Below, in pieces: positions 11,078-23,853 of a stretch of 64,000 bases of DNA. This stretch comes from Staphylotrichum longicolle (taxonomy: Eukaryota > Ascomycota > Sordariomycetes > Sordariales > Chaetomiaceae): assembly GCA_019096155.1 (NCBI GenBank), contig JAHCVI010000001.1:12425243-12489242 (forward strand). The letters are read 5' to 3'. The notes beneath the pieces were generated by a model, which was not told the DNA's origin, ran no database searches, and worked only from the letters and a program-made list of their open reading frames with translations. Position 1 is the first letter of the stretch, and each line of letters starts with the position of its first letter. The position numbers and the translations under genes are program-made.

Positions 11078-14000
11078 CTATGCACCCTTCATCTCGATCT
11101 TATCTACAAGATCTGCGCCGATCCTGGCAATCTCTGACAAGATTGCCTCCCTATTAACCTCCACCAGCTCCTGCTCCTCGTCATCGTCATCCCCCTTGGC
11201 GCGTTTCTGACCAGCAGTAGCAGCCGGCTTGTACGAAGTCGGCAGATTGACCTTGAACGCCCGCCTCTGCATCTGCGGGTTCCAGATCGCCCCAATGGTG
11301 TTGTCCTCGGCACCACCCCGGAAAAAGACCAACGGCCCCGCGTAGGTAGCACAGAGATGCTCTAGGAAGAGATCGGTGGGATACCGCACCAGGGGCAGCG
11401 GCTCCAGCCCCGTCCGCTCGTCGAGGTTCTTGAACTTGGGCCGGCCCGCGCTCTCGAGCTCGTCCTCGGGTTCGATGTTGGCGTACGTCTTGAGCGTGCT
11501 CTTGACCGCCTTGCTGTTCAGGTGGATGACGACGTCGTAGTCCTTCAGGGCGGGCACAAACAGCCGCCGGCAGTCGAGTTCCACGCCCGCCTCCCTGATC
11601 AGGCGCGACGCGCTCTTGGCGAGCGACGTCATCCTCGCGGCGACCACCTTGGAGGGCTGGGCCTGGCCGGCGGATGTCGTCCAGGCGATGCCGCTAGGCT
11701 CCTGCGCAGTAGCGACGAAGAGGACGGTGTGGTTCATGTTGGGGTCGATCTTGCGCCATGCTTCCAGGCGCGTGGCGATGGCTGTCCGGTCCGCGGCGGG
11801 CATGTCGCCGCCTGTGTCGACGATCAGGGGCTCGGAGCGCCAGTCCCAGTGGGCAAGGAACAGCAGGGTCCGGGCGAAACCGGTGCTGGCGCTCGAGGGG
11901 GCGTCCCAGGGGTATGGCGAGAGGAAGATGTTGAGGACGATCAGTTCGATGAACTCATCGGTGAAGTGGTACGACAGTTTGTGGGCGTTGAACCAGTGCT
12001 TCACCAGGCGGATCGTCGGGGACAGGGCTGGGAAGCGAGTCGCACAGGTGGAGATGTACTGGTTGTGAAGAGGCAGATTGGTACAGCCGCTTGAACGACG
12101 CGAGCAGAGTCGTGGCCCGTTGTCGGAGGTACTGCTCGGCAGTCTTATCCTTCACTTGACGTTCAAGGAGAGCTTCCTCGAGATCGCTATGGATCCGGAG
12201 GGAATGGGGCCTGACTCGTAGACCACGTCGAGAAAGGCGAGGTTCTCGGTTTCGAACTTGGCATCCTCGAGGCCGACATGCGTCTTGATTTCGCCGGGCT
12301 TGCTTCTTTCGAGCAGACTGCCGATCATTAAGAGGAAAGCGATCTTTGTCCGTTGGATGGCGACGAGACTTTCTGGCCATTTGCCCGAGGCCTCAAATGA
12401 AACGATACACTCCAGCGGCCTCGGACCTGACTTTGTCGATCCAAAGACTGGAGGTTTGACCGACGCATGCCGCAGTTCTGGGCAGATGGGAGCTATTTGT
12501 CTAACGCGGAGAGGCAATTCCTCCAGATCCCGGATGTCGCGCTCAAAAGTGCCAAACGCTTTCTTTGCCACGTTAAACAAAGTCGTGTCCGCCGGTTTGA
12601 GTGACAACAGGGCAGGGAGGCCGTTGCCGTAGACCGTGATTTCATCATGGAGTTGCCCAATTCGCAGGTGCAGCCCGAGGATATATCGCATGATCTCTTC
12701 GCAGAGATCAAAAGGGGTCGTCGATGTCCAGATCAGGGTTTCTCGGATCGTGTCACGCTCAAAGCGTCTGAGCTCGGCCTTGTCGCCCCAAAACTTGCGG
12801 AAATCCTCGCACTCTTCCTTCTCTTCCGCACTAGGCCCAGCAGACGGACCGCGGTCGACCGTGCGTGACATGTTGACAGGGTCGAAAAGGATGCCGATCT
12901 CCAGGGTCGATTTCGCACGAGTCTTGGGCGCGTCCGTAAGAGCCCAAGAGGTGCATTCAGGGGTTTGAATGTGAATCAAACGAGCCCTCTCCCCCATTTC
13001 CTCATCTACAAACGCCCGTTTGAGAATCCGGTAGACCTGGCTGCCAAGCTGCCATGTCTGCCCCCGAAAATCCGACCCTGCCTCTTTCCCCACCCCGTTG
13101 TGATTCAAGCGCGCGACCAAGTCAAAGCTGTGTGATGGAACGTCTGTCTTGAGAATGAACGTTGGGCTAAACTGGTCAGCAGCGCTGTCAGCGAGGACGC
13201 GGCGGGTCCATTTGGCATGTTGGTGAAGCAGGGCAGCCGACCAAGGGCCCATCTTGAACGCAATGTTCAGTTGTCGGGTGGCGTCATAGAGAATGGGGCC
13301 AGAGTCGAGGTGTGCTTCGAGATCCGACTTCCCTGGGCCAAAGACGCAAGGTTTCTCGGCGAAGTTCGTGACGGACAGGAACTGGATGAGCGCCTTGAAG
13401 AGCTGAGTGGCGCTGAGAGAGGGAGACAAGGCTTTGCTCTCGCCTCCTTGGAGAAGAAGCGCCAGCAGCACGGCCCACTCGAAGTGGCCAAACCCCCCCT
13501 GTGCGATGTCTCCTCCGAAGCCTCTCTGTTGCAACCAGATACGGCCCAAGATACACGCATTCCTGAAAGCGGCGCATTTCTTTTCAGCTTGGCGCAAGAC
13601 CTTGAGATATGGCAGGAAGCAACTCTCGGCAATAACAGTGGAGTTGTAGAAAGGTGTGGGCTCAGAAGAAGCGGTAGGTTCCCCGTCACAGCTCTTGCGG
13701 ACGAGGGTTGCGCCCAAGTGAAGCTTTGCCTTGGGAAAGAAGCCGTCAGGGGCGCACGGGATGATTCGTATCCTGTAGTCCAGAGCGCCCTTGTTCTCCG
13801 ATTTCTCCGAGTCCTTATCTTTCGAACCGGTCGGCTGGATGGCGAGAACGGGGCACAGGTGGTTGCCGCTCAGGTACTCGTACGACAGCTGGGCGTCGCC
13901 GGCGAGATCCTTCCGCAGGGCCGAAGCAACGACGGCCAGGTAATATGCCCTCTTGTAAAAGTAGCGCAAATCAAGGTAGTCCTTCTCTTGCAGAATCTCC

Positions 14001-14492
14001 TCGGGCAGGACGATGACCATGTCGACCGCGTGGCTCTTCTGGGTCTTGACCAGGGTTTTCGAAACATAGCTGCCGACGACATTGAACTGGGCAGGCTTGG
14101 CAAAGGCAACTTTGTAGTTGGAGTTCTCCTGGGGCTTCGGGTTGGGAAAGGGGACCTTGATCTTGTGTTTCTTCTCGAGCTTCGATGCGGCCTCGGCGAC
14201 CTGGCGCAGGTTAGCGGTGCACAGCCATCAGTAACAAGGGGCCTGGTCTTCATACTGGTAGAGGGTCATGGGCATTTATCCCCTCGACTGCGCCTTTAAT
14301 CCGATGCAGGAGTTCATCGGCGCCCGGAAGAGCGGTATCGTAGTCCAGGCGCACCGAGTCGAGCAGCTCCTCAGCCTCGAGGACGAAAGCCCTCGACCTG
14401 GAAATCCCCGTTGACGCAGCTGATTCCAGGACTGCCTCGACGCCATCCTGGCCATGGTCGAGTTTCCTCCGCTTTGCCGGCGCCGAATCCAT
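11078..14492 (-). CDS. utp22: U3 snoRNP-associated protein Utp22 (Nrap family), with two frame breaks
   Basis: Component of the small-subunit processome in 18S rRNA maturation in the nucleolus. Exon 1 is 14256-14492 (79 codons, MDSAPAKRRKLDHG with a basic KRRK patch). Exon 2 is 11078-14200. Typical Nrap stretches are present, such as VIVLPEEILQEKDYLDLRYF and KHWFNAHKLSYHFTDEF. The expected length is about 1119 residues. Near 12206-12209 (GGGG on plus, CCCC in the gene) the frame is lost; the conserved stretch RIHSDLEEALLERQVKDKTA continues in another frame. Near 12070-12076 the original frame returns. No GT-AG intron of workable size explains either point. Since the protein is essential in yeast, sequence error is more likely than a pseudogene. 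Confidence 0.9.
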
Positions 14493-15100
14493 GGTTGCTG
14501 AGGCGGGCGGGTGCCTGGTCGGTGTTCAATGCTCAGGGTCCGTCGTCCTCGACCGAGATCCGATCCAATGCTGCCGCGACTTTTTTCTGGGGATTTTTTT
14601 GAGACCATGCCTAGGTCCGATAAGATACGAGAACTAAGCACAGGGCGGACTATCCTTGTCCGGCGGGGTGGCCTGGCACAGTGACGTGCCTCGGCGCGCA
14701 CTGTCACTCAGAGCTCTCATGAACTGAGGTAGGTAGGTAGACATACCATTCTTTTGGCTACAACCTGTAAGTTCCTATGAACAATTCTCTCAACTTTGAG
14801 ATTATCAGCTCATAAAAAGCAGTCGCTCAAATTGGTTCCTTTTTTTCCATCACTTTTGTGCCATTAAGTCTCCTTTTTCGTTGGGGACCGTACTTGAGCA
14901 AGACCACGCAAACCTGGAACACAAACATGCCCCACCTCAACACTGTGTCAACCTGAGCTCGGCATCATCACAGCCAGAGCTTCCCTCACTCCCTCAAGGT
15001 GCCAAAAATCGAAAGTTGACGACCCCTGATAAAACGCACGATATTCCTCCAAACCTAGCTCGAAGTGAAGGGAGCTGCTCCCATTCGCGCGGCCAGCGCC
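14493..15100. promoter_or_regulatory. Shared upstream region of utp22 and ski3
   Basis: A 608-bp spacer between divergent starts. It contains a short (ggta)n run at about 14727-14740 and T-rich stretches near 14840. No gene is visible. Confidence 0.5.
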
Positions 15101-18100
15101 ATGTCGGGCACAAAGGCCCTGCTCAAGGGCATCAACGAGGCCATCAAGCAGCAGAAATGGGACGAGGCCATCGAGGCCGCCGAGGATGTCTTCCAGAAAG
15201 ACCCCAAGAACTACCATGCGTGAGTTCACGAGTCTACTTTTGAGTCTGCAGCGTTTCCGAGATGCTGACCGGGCAGACACATCTTTCTCGCGTTTGCCCT
15301 GGACAAGAAGAACCAGCTGGACGAGGCCGAGACCACCTACCTCGCTGCCACGGCGCTGAAGCCCAGTGATCCACAGGCATGGCAGGGCCTCATCAAGCTG
15401 TACCAGCGCCAGCGTGGAAAGAAATTGAAGCAGTACCAGCACGCCGCCCTCAAGCTGGCCGAGATCTTCCGGGACGCCAACGAAATGTACAAGTGCCAGG
15501 ATGTCGTCGACAAGTTCGTCGACCATGCGCGCGCTCAAGGCGATCGCGAACAGTACGTGAACGCGCTGGATCTGATCCTGCCGGAAAGCCCCATCTACCC
15601 GGCCCTCGAGGGCCGTGTCCCCCACCCCGCCAAGACGTACGAGATCCAGGCCCAGATTGTTGAAACGGACGAAAAGAAGAGAATCAACACCCTGATCGGT
15701 GAGCGGCGCACCCGGATAGGCGCCCGGGTCAGCGAGGTGTCCCTTGAGGTCAAGCGCGAGGTCTACAGCCAAAGCAGGCTGGGCTACGTGTATGGGCAGC
15801 TGATCAACTGGTGCACTGATGACGACGTGCGCCGGACGTACGAGGAGAAGCTCCTGCAGTACTGCTATGAGCGACTCGTCGCCTGGCCCGCGGGCGAGCA
15901 GAAAGAGCGGGAAGCAGCCATTGTCCAGAAGCTCGCCAACGACATGGTCATCATCCGGCACCCCTTCAAGTTCGCCTGGGACATTGCCATCAACTGGCAG
16001 GACCACAAGGAGATCCGAGACTGGGACGTCACCGTGCTTCGCCAATACTGCACCTTCTTCCCGGACAGCGACCTCAACCGGGTCATCATGGGCTTCCTCA
16101 CGAGCGACATCTCCCCCTTCCCAAAAGAACCCTCGCAGCAGCCCACAACAACCACGGGCACCGAGAGCGAAGACGAGAGCGAGGACGAGGAAGCAGGAGG
16201 CGCGCCCACAACCTATGTGCCACTGACCGAGGAGGACCGGCTGCTGATGATTATGGAAGGCGTCAGCAGCGCCGACTCGCTGTTCGCGCTCAGGCTGACG
16301 GGCGAATACTACCAGCACATTGAGGAGCATGAGAGCAACGTCGAGCTTATGCGCAAGGCTCTTGACCATCTGAAGCTGGAGCGCTCCAGGACAGGGCTCG
16401 CATTCCAAAATACCGAGGATGCCTTTTCCCTGTATTTGGGAACTGCGTTGGTCTTTTACCAATCGCCGCGCCACCACCAGGAAGCCAAGAATCTGTTTGA
16501 CGGAGTCCTGGCGCATGACGCGTCATCGACCGGCGCCATGATTGGCGTGGGTCTGATCTATGAAGAGGAGGAGGACTACACCGAGGCCATCGACTTCTTA
16601 GAACGGGCTCTGCAACGTGATCCGGGGAACCTTCGCGTCAAGACCGAGGCCGCTTGGGTCAAGGCCTTGAAGGGAGACTTTGAGACCAGCCGAAACGAGC
16701 TGGAGAGCTGCATTCCGCTTCTGACCAAGAAGGGGCAGACCAACAAGGAACTTCTCGCGCAGACTCAGTACCGAATCGGATACTGCGTCTGGAATATCGA
16801 CACATCCAAGGCGGCGAGAAAGAGCCGAACCGGGGCCTACGCGTACTTTCTCGAGGCTCTCAAGAGCAACCTCAACTATGCGCCTGCCTACACCAGTCTG
16901 GGCAAGTACTACGCGGACTACGCGAAAGACAAGAAGAGGGCACGCCGGTGCTTCCAGAAGGCGGTCGAGCTCTCACCGTCTGAAGTGGAGTCTGCAGAGA
17001 GGCTCGCCAGGTCCTTTGCCGACGATGGCGACTGGGACCGCGTTGAGCTCGTGGCCCAAAGAGTAGTTGACTCGGGCAAGGTCAAGCCCCCGCCCGGCTC
17101 AAAGCGCAAGGGCATCAGCTGGCCGTTTGCGGCTCTCGGCGTCGCAGAACTCAACAAGCAGGACTACCGCAAGGCAATTGTCTCGTTCCAGGCAGCCCTC
17201 AGGATATCGCCAGAAGACTACAACTCGTGGGTTGGTCTGGGCGAGAGCTACCACGGCTCTGGCCGGTACATCGCGGCGACCAAGGCACTTCTGAACGCCC
17301 AGAAGCTGGAAGAGTCGCCGGATGCAAAGATATCTGGGGAGACGTGGTTTTCCAAGTTCATCCTCGCCGACGTCAAGCGTGAGCTGGGCGATTTCGACGA
17401 GGCGATCATCCTTTACCGCGAGGTCGTCGCGAACCGGCCAGATGAAGCCGGTGTGGCGATCGCTCTGATGCAGGCCACGGTGGACAATGCATTGGATAGC
17501 TTGGACAAGGGCTTCTTTGGCAAGTCGGTCGACCTCGCTGTCGAGATGCTCAAGTTTGCGGTGCAGGCTCCAGAGGAGATCAAGGACACCTTCAACTTCT
17601 GGAAGGCCGTGGGCGATGCCTGTTCTCTATTCTCAAGCGTGCAGGGCCGCTTGGCGGCGTTCCCGGCGGACTTGGTCCAACAACTCCTCGGCCTCGAGGA
17701 CGCAGAGCAAATCATGGAGGTGGATGGAGTAACTGCAGTCACCAACGGCGCCGACTCAGATGAGGGCAAGATTGGGGCTGAGTTGACAAGAGTGCTGCAC
17801 GCAACCATACTCGCACACAAGCGCGCCATCCAGGTGTCTGCGAATGACCTGCACGCACAGGCCGTCGCGTATTACAACCTGGGCTGGGCAGAGCACCGCG
17901 CTCACATGTGTCTACCTATGCGACTGAGGAAAAAGGCGACGAAGTACTTGAAGGCCTCCATCGCTTGCTTCAAGCGGGCCATCGAGCTCGAGGCAGGCAA
18001 CTCCGAGTTCTGGAACGCCCTCGGCGTGGTGACGAGCGGCGTCAATCCGTCGGTGGCCCAGCACTCGTTCGTCCGCAGTCTGCACCTCCACGAGGGCGGG

Positions 18101-19405
18101 GCGCACGCCTGGACAAACCTGGGAACACTGGCTCTTCTCCAAGGCGACATTCAGTTCGCAAACGACGCCTTTACGAAAGCGCAGTCGGCCGATCCGGACT
18201 ATGCTCACGCCTGGCTCGGACAGGCGCTCGTGGCCCTCTTGCTCGGCGACGCCAAGGAGGCGCGCGGGCTGTTCACGCACGCCATGGACATCGCCGAGAG
18301 CTCCTCCCTCGCCAGCAGACGGCACTTTTCCGTGTCCATGTTCGACTACATCATGGAGTCACCCGCGGACGTGCCCGTCACGTCCCTCATCCAACCCATT
18401 CTTGCTCTCAGCCAGCTCCAGGGCCTCAACCCGCAAGACCTCGCTTATGGCCACCTCGCGGCCCTCTTCCAGGAGCGCAACCACGAGCACGACCGCGCCG
18501 TCGCCACCCTCGAGACGATCTGCACCGCCGTCGAGGCCGACTACGAAGCCTCCGAGTCGCCCGAGTCCCTCAAGCGGTTCGCCATCGCCAAGGCCGACCT
18601 CGCGCGCGCCCACCTCGCCGCGGGGGCCAATCCGGACGCCGTGGAGGCCGCCGAGCTGGCAATCCAGCTCAGCAGCGACGAGTCGGACAGCGAGCTGACG
18701 GCCGAGGAGCGCACGCGCGTGCGCCTGAGCGCGCACGTCACCATGGGCCTGGCGCGGTACTACCAGGGCCGCGTCGAGGACGCGGTCGCGTGCTTCGACG
18801 CGGCGATCGACGAGTCGGACGGGAACCCGGACGTGGCGTGCGTGCTGGCGCAGGTGCTGTGGGCGACGGGCAAGGAGGAGGCCAGGGAGCGCGCGCGCGA
18901 GGTGCTGTTTGGCGTGATTGAGCGCACGCCCGAGCATGTGCAGTCGGTGCTGCTGCTCGGCGTGGTCGCGCTGCTGGACGAGGACGAGGAAAGCTTGGAA
19001 GCGGTCGTCGCGGAGCTGCAGGGTCTGAGGGCGAGCGACGAGGGCGTCACGCCCGCCGACCAGAAGAAGCTGGGCGAGGTGCTGAGGGCAATCGCGGCGT
19101 TTGGGAAGGGGGATGCCGAAGAGGCCAAGGCGAACCAGGCACGGGCGGATGTCATGTTCCACCCGCACCTGCCGCACGGGTGGGCGGAGCTGGGTGCGCT
19201 GGGCGGGGCGGAGGGCGAGAGCGCGGCCGAGATGGCGCTGCGGGTTGCGCTGAAGGGCGTGGCGCCGAGGGGGGATCTCGGGGCGGAGGACCTGGCAAGG
19301 GCGTACGCGGGGACGGGACGCGCCATGGACGCGCAGACGGCGGTGATGGTTGCGCCGTGGGAGAAGGCCGGGTGGCAGGCGCTGGGGGAGGTGGTCAAGG
19401 GGTAG
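15101..19405 (+). CDS. ski3: Superkiller protein 3 (Ski3), TPR scaffold of the Ski complex
   Basis: Scaffold of the cytoplasmic Ski complex (Ski2-Ski3-Ski8), which feeds mRNA to the exosome for 3'-5' decay. Exon 1 is 15101-15219 and exon 2 is 15277-19405, giving 1415 residues, the usual size for the family. TPR motifs run through most of the protein: the N terminus MSGTKALLKGINEAIKQQKW and NYHAHIFLAFALDKK across the intron are characteristic, and TPR pairs recur, for example AIDFLERALQRDPGNLRVKT and WVGLGESYHGSGRYIAATKA. The 4.1-kb second exon is fully open, in contrast to damaged neighbours. The start is the first ATG in frame with the TPRs. Confidence 0.94.
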
Positions 19406-19545
19406 CTTGTTGGTAAGTGACGGTTACATGTCGGCATGTGTAACGTGTTGGTCTGCATGAGAGCATGTATGGGATGGTAGATAAATGCAAATGGGTATCA
19501 AAAAACAACACTCTTAACAAATCCACTCCTCCACCAGGCCCTCAA

Positions 19546-20311
19546 CTACCCCCTCTCGGCAGCAACGGCCTCCTTCAGCCTCGCCAGCCGCCCCTCCACC
19601 CACGCCCGATGCCACGCGTCCACCTTGCCCCCCAGCACGACGCACTGCGCGGGATCCAGCAGCACCACCCCCCTCGCCACCACCGTCCCCGCGCGCAGCA
19701 GGATCTTCTCCCCGATCAGCGTCTTCCCCACCGCCAACCTCTCGACCCTCTTCAGCTCGATCGCGTGCACCTTTTGGCCCTTGCAGTCCTGCACGACCAG
19801 TTTGTGCGTGCTGTGCTTGCCGCTGGCCCCTCCTTGCTGTTGCTGTCCCTGCCCTTGCCCCTGCGTCCCCTCCCCTTCCGCATCTCCCACACCATCCTCT
19901 TCGCCCCCATTCCCACTAGAAGAAGAGGTAGGCAACCGCACCACCTCCCTCCCCCTTGTCCCCTCCCCGCGCGCGAGCGCCTCCATCTCCTCCACCGCCT
20001 CCCACCGCGACCGACTGATGTCCTCAATGTCGAGCACCTGCACCACGACCTGCCGACCCAGCCTCGCCTCCCGCGTCGTCTCCGCGCCGGCGGCGAGATC
20101 CGGCGGCAGGCTGTGCGCCGCGACGTACTCGGCGTCGAGCAGGCCCGGGGCGGTCAGGTCGGCGGCGAGGAGGCGGGCGCGCGCGGTCGCGAGCAGGGAG
20201 GCCAGCGGCGGGGGCGGGGTGCGCGCGCTGCAGAGGGCGCGGAGCCAGGGGAGGGAGGGCGGGGTAGGTTGTGCTGGAGAGGGAGGTGAGGAGTTGGGTG
20301 GGGATGTCCAT
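19546..20311 (-). CDS. rmi1: RecQ-mediated genome instability protein Rmi1, frame broken near its N terminus
   Basis: OB-fold partner of Top3 and the RecQ helicase in dissolving recombination intermediates. Translation starts at 20311 (MDIPTQLLTSLSS). The conserved part LASLLATARARLLAADLT, then EARLGRQVVVQVLDIEDI and a C-terminal OB region (KVHAIELKRVERLAVGKTLI), lies in a different frame that is reached at about 20248-20259, in a C-rich run on the gene strand. The span is 766 bp; one surplus base would give 254 residues. No GT occurs between the ATG and the break, so an intron cannot explain it. A low-complexity Gly/Glu/Gln insert splits the OB region. The gene is convergent with ski3, stops 140 bp apart. 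Confidence 0.72.
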
Positions 20312-20753
20312 CTCTCCTTTTTCTTGTTTAAAAAAAGTTGAGTTTGGGTTTGAGGTGGGAATTTTATTGGTTTTGTTGGGGGTGGTGGTGGTTGATAGGT
20401 GGTGGGCTGCCTGGGTGGGCTGCCTTGAGGTTGACTGGTTCGGTGAGAGGTCCAAGTCGCGGACTGGGGACTTGATTATGTATTGCGCGTTCCGTTCTTC
20501 TGAACATCTTTCATTAGTAAAATAATGCCGAGTCTACAGTCAGTCTTTGACAAACTTTTGGGTTTTGTCGGCAGCGGTTGTGAAGGCTTGGCTTTTTCTG
20601 CCTTCAGGCCAAGAATGGCTTGTATGAGAGTGAAGTGCCAGAGAGGCAGTCGTGAACCCTGGTCGCATCCGAGGTGATGGTGGGGCCAGTGGGGCAACGC
20701 GTCGCGAAAACAGGTGATCTGGCCGGCAGCGAAACGACAACAGATTTCCAGGT
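20312..20753. other. Spacer between rmi1 start and STAND-like gene 3' end
   Basis: A 442-bp spacer that must hold the rmi1 promoter and the terminator of the next gene. Nothing else is recognised. Confidence 0.5.
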
Positions 20754-23700
20754 TCAGTCGTCGGTGTCCCAACGTTCAGGATTCAAAAGGTCCGCGGAGA
20801 TCCTCGCATTTGCCTCAAGACAATCGGCCGCCTTCCTCATCACAGTATTGCACTCTTGTGCCCACGTTTCGCATTTCGCACGAAACTTGGTTTCCTCCGC
20901 TGCCCTCTCCGGCTCGCTCATCGTCAACAGGTTTTCCAATTCATTGATGGCCGGGAGGATGGAATCTTCGAATGCATCGATGTAGGCCGATGAATAATCC
21001 ACCGTGGCTGAGAAGCCAAGTTGTATTTTTAGGGCGTTTTCAAACATTTTAATCTATAAATAATCGAAAAGTTAGTCACTCATGTTCTTCAATTTCCGAG
21101 ATTGATGACACCAAAGATCAACATGCCAGTGATCTATGACTTATTCTGATGGCTTTGACATCTTTCCCGTCATCTCCCTCTTGCATCGAGTTTTCGATAA
21201 TCCGGATGAAATTCTGTAGAGCATCTTCGATCGGGATCCGAAATTCTTGTTGGACTATCTGATAAAAGTTTACCATCAACGTGTAAGTGCTTCCTTTTAG
21301 ATCGCTCAGCCCTCGGATAGAATGGCCTGGAAGGGACAAGCGATGTCTCTGTGGTTGGGTTAGAATTGAGTAAGTAGTAGTTCGCTTCTAATGGTAGGTA
21401 GCAGTACTATACGAGACGGTGAACTAACCAGCCCTGGGTTCCTCTCCAGTTCCTTAATGACATCACCTTGCCTGCTAAGGATCGTCGTGTGGAGGCCCAT
21501 GATGGTAAGACACCAGTCAACAAACCTTTTCACTGTTTGCTGCCCCCTCTCGAAGCACTTCTGCGTCGATTCCCGCAAAGCCTCAATTTGCGGCTTTATA
21601 TTGTACTGTGCTTGCTCGGGATCATTGAGGAGTCTGATGATAGACGAGATATTGCCGTCGGGCTGGATCATGCGCTGGGCAATCTGACGGATGACTCTCA
21701 TGCCCTCTTGGGCATCGTACAAGGCAAGCTTGCCCATGTTGCCACAGTGATGGAGGTTAATGTGGAAGTATTTTGAGCTGCATTGGCTTGGCATCAGCAA
21801 AGGACCTTCCCAACTGTACCACTTAGGTAGCACAGGCAGCAACGAGAAGAGACATGAGAGGAGATGAATGTACTCACGGCAGTCGAACGCAAATCTCTTC
21901 TTCAGAACTCTGGACGTTTTGAGAATCCATTTCAAAACGCAAGGCGGGCTCCGTGTCTGCCTCTATGAGCAAAATGGCCAGACTGGAAATGACCAACGGC
22001 GTAGCAGCCAGAGCGTTTGGCCAGCCCCCGGTGTCAAACCTAGTGGATATCATGGCGGCACCCAGAGCTTTGGCGTAAGCTTTCTGGAATCTCCGATCGA
22101 AGCGAGCTCCCCGCTCCTCATCGTTCGTGGCAGAAGGATTCGCGTCTTTTTCCGCTGCAGGCCGATGGACCGGTGGTGCAGCACTCCACTCGTCATCGTT
22201 CGTGGCATGGATATGAGCGTTTGTTTCTGCGGCAGGCTGTTGGGCCGGTGTAGACGATGTCTCCTGCACAATCTGCTGGATGTATCTCGCCGGAATGAAC
22301 TTTGGTTCCACAGCACGAACGCTCGTCCGAGACGCTGGTAGTGTATGCCTGATGGCCTCAGCCTCGGCCTTGTGTCCCATCATCTCGTAGATAGTTGCGA
22401 GAAGTAGTAGAGCCTCCCAGTAGCCGTCGCCATCCGGCTCGCCACCTTTCTGTGCCGCGGCGGCGGCCCTTCGGTGTCCTTGCACGGCGGCCTTGCAGAG
22501 CCGCAGCGCCTCCGGGAGCCTATCCTGCCCGACAAACGCAGCCGACACCCCGCAGAGGAGGACGATGGCGTCGACTCGGCTGTAGTCCGCTGGCGGAGTG
22601 TGCGGGGTGAGGATCTGCGCGGCCTCGTCCCACTTCTCCAGCATGCAGCAGGTCGCGGCGAGCTGCAGGTCGAGCGATACCTGCGTCTCGCGGCTGACGG
22701 GCGGCCGCCGCTGCTGCGCCCGCGACGTCGAGGACGGCGACGACTTTTCTATCGCCTTGCGCAGGAACATGTCGGCTTGGTCGAAGTCGGATTTGGCGAG
22801 ACTCTGAGTGGCAAGCTCCTTAAAGCTCTTGAAGAAGTCGACAATGTCGTCGCCGTCATCATCGTAGAAAGCTTCGTTTACTTCTTCGAGAATGGGTTCT
22901 GGAAACGCCCATTGCCGCGTTAGCATTGGTTTCCTCTCTGAATCATGCGGAACAAAGATAGTGGCTCCCACCCGGTTGGTTATCTCGCCACTTCTGAATT
23001 CGGCGTCGTTGCTCCTCAGTCAAATCCAGCGGCTCGCTAGCTATGGAACCGTGGGGCAACGGGATCTCTTGTGGTCTTTGAGAGTCTGGGACCTGCACAG
23101 GGTATGGCGGCGGCGGCGGCAGCTCGAGGTCTTGAAACACCCAACCATAGTCAGTAGACGCCGTCGATCCAGCCTTCGCGTAGAATGCTTTCCCAACCCT
23201 GACCAAGCTTTGTAGGTTCTTTGCTGGCGGGTTGTTTGCGAGCGCAGTCAACTTCGTCAGATGGGATCTGAGCTCCTGCAGCTCCTTGAACAGTTCGTCC
23301 TGCTTCAGATTGCCGCGCATCCCTAGCGAACTACCCGAGGCCGAGAGTTAGTCGGCTTGTATACACAACTTGAACTTGGGTGCTCTTAAACGTACACATT
23401 TACCGCGGCCAAGGCGGTTTGTATCGCGCAGTTGGAAGCACTGATCCTGTCTTTCAGCGCTTCGATGTTGCTGGCCTTGAAGGTGAACTGAAGCTGCAGC
23501 GATGTCTTTCCCAGAATCCCGAGCGTGTTCTTCTTGGTCGCGCCGGCTTTGAGGGACTGTGTAAACTCGACCAGCTCGTCGAGAACGGCCTGGCAGTCAG
23601 TGAGGGGCGCCTGGATTGCCTTCCACAGCTCGTCATCAAACTGCCACAGAGTTAGGGATCGAGAGCCGCAGTCCTTGAGGGTCTTCTCCACGGAAACGAG

Positions 23701-23853
23701 GACCTGCTGGAGCGTGGCTGCCTCCCTGTGCAGCTCGAGGATGGTTTTGTCGACCCTGCGAGCCGCCTCGATGAACTCATGGAAGCTGAGCGTGACCTTG
23801 CCCGCAGTGACGGCCAGAGAGCCGGCTGCCGTCGCAATCGTGAGCGGATCCAT
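20754..23853 (-). CDS. Protein with fungal STAND-type N-terminal domain (PF17111-like), no NACHT domain
   Basis: Function unknown. The N terminus (MDPLTIATAAGSLAVTAGKV, a hydrophobic/helical start, residues 1-150) is typical of the domain found at the front of fungal NLR/STAND proteins and also as stand-alone proteins. Exons: 23396-23853, 21878-23330, 21429-21777, 21160-21348 (its donor is weak) and 20754-21053. The middle region (about residues 330-480) has TPR-like helices (LDLQLAATCCMLEKWDEAAQ). The C-terminal ~200 residues are helical and unrecognised. No P-loop NTPase motif is present. In exon 2 the frame shifts between 22967 and 22974 at a GGGTGGG run; removing one base restores phase through to the next intron (total about 915 residues). 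Either sequence error or a decaying gene. Confidence 0.68.

Noticed and set aside
14948..16516. Long minus-strand open frame antisense to ski3
   Set aside because: It lies opposite the conserved TPR coding sequence; high GC at third positions leaves the antisense frame open by chance.
17908..18921. Plus-strand frame inside ski3 in another phase
   Set aside because: Arg/Gly-rich shadow of the real ski3 frame with no domain content.
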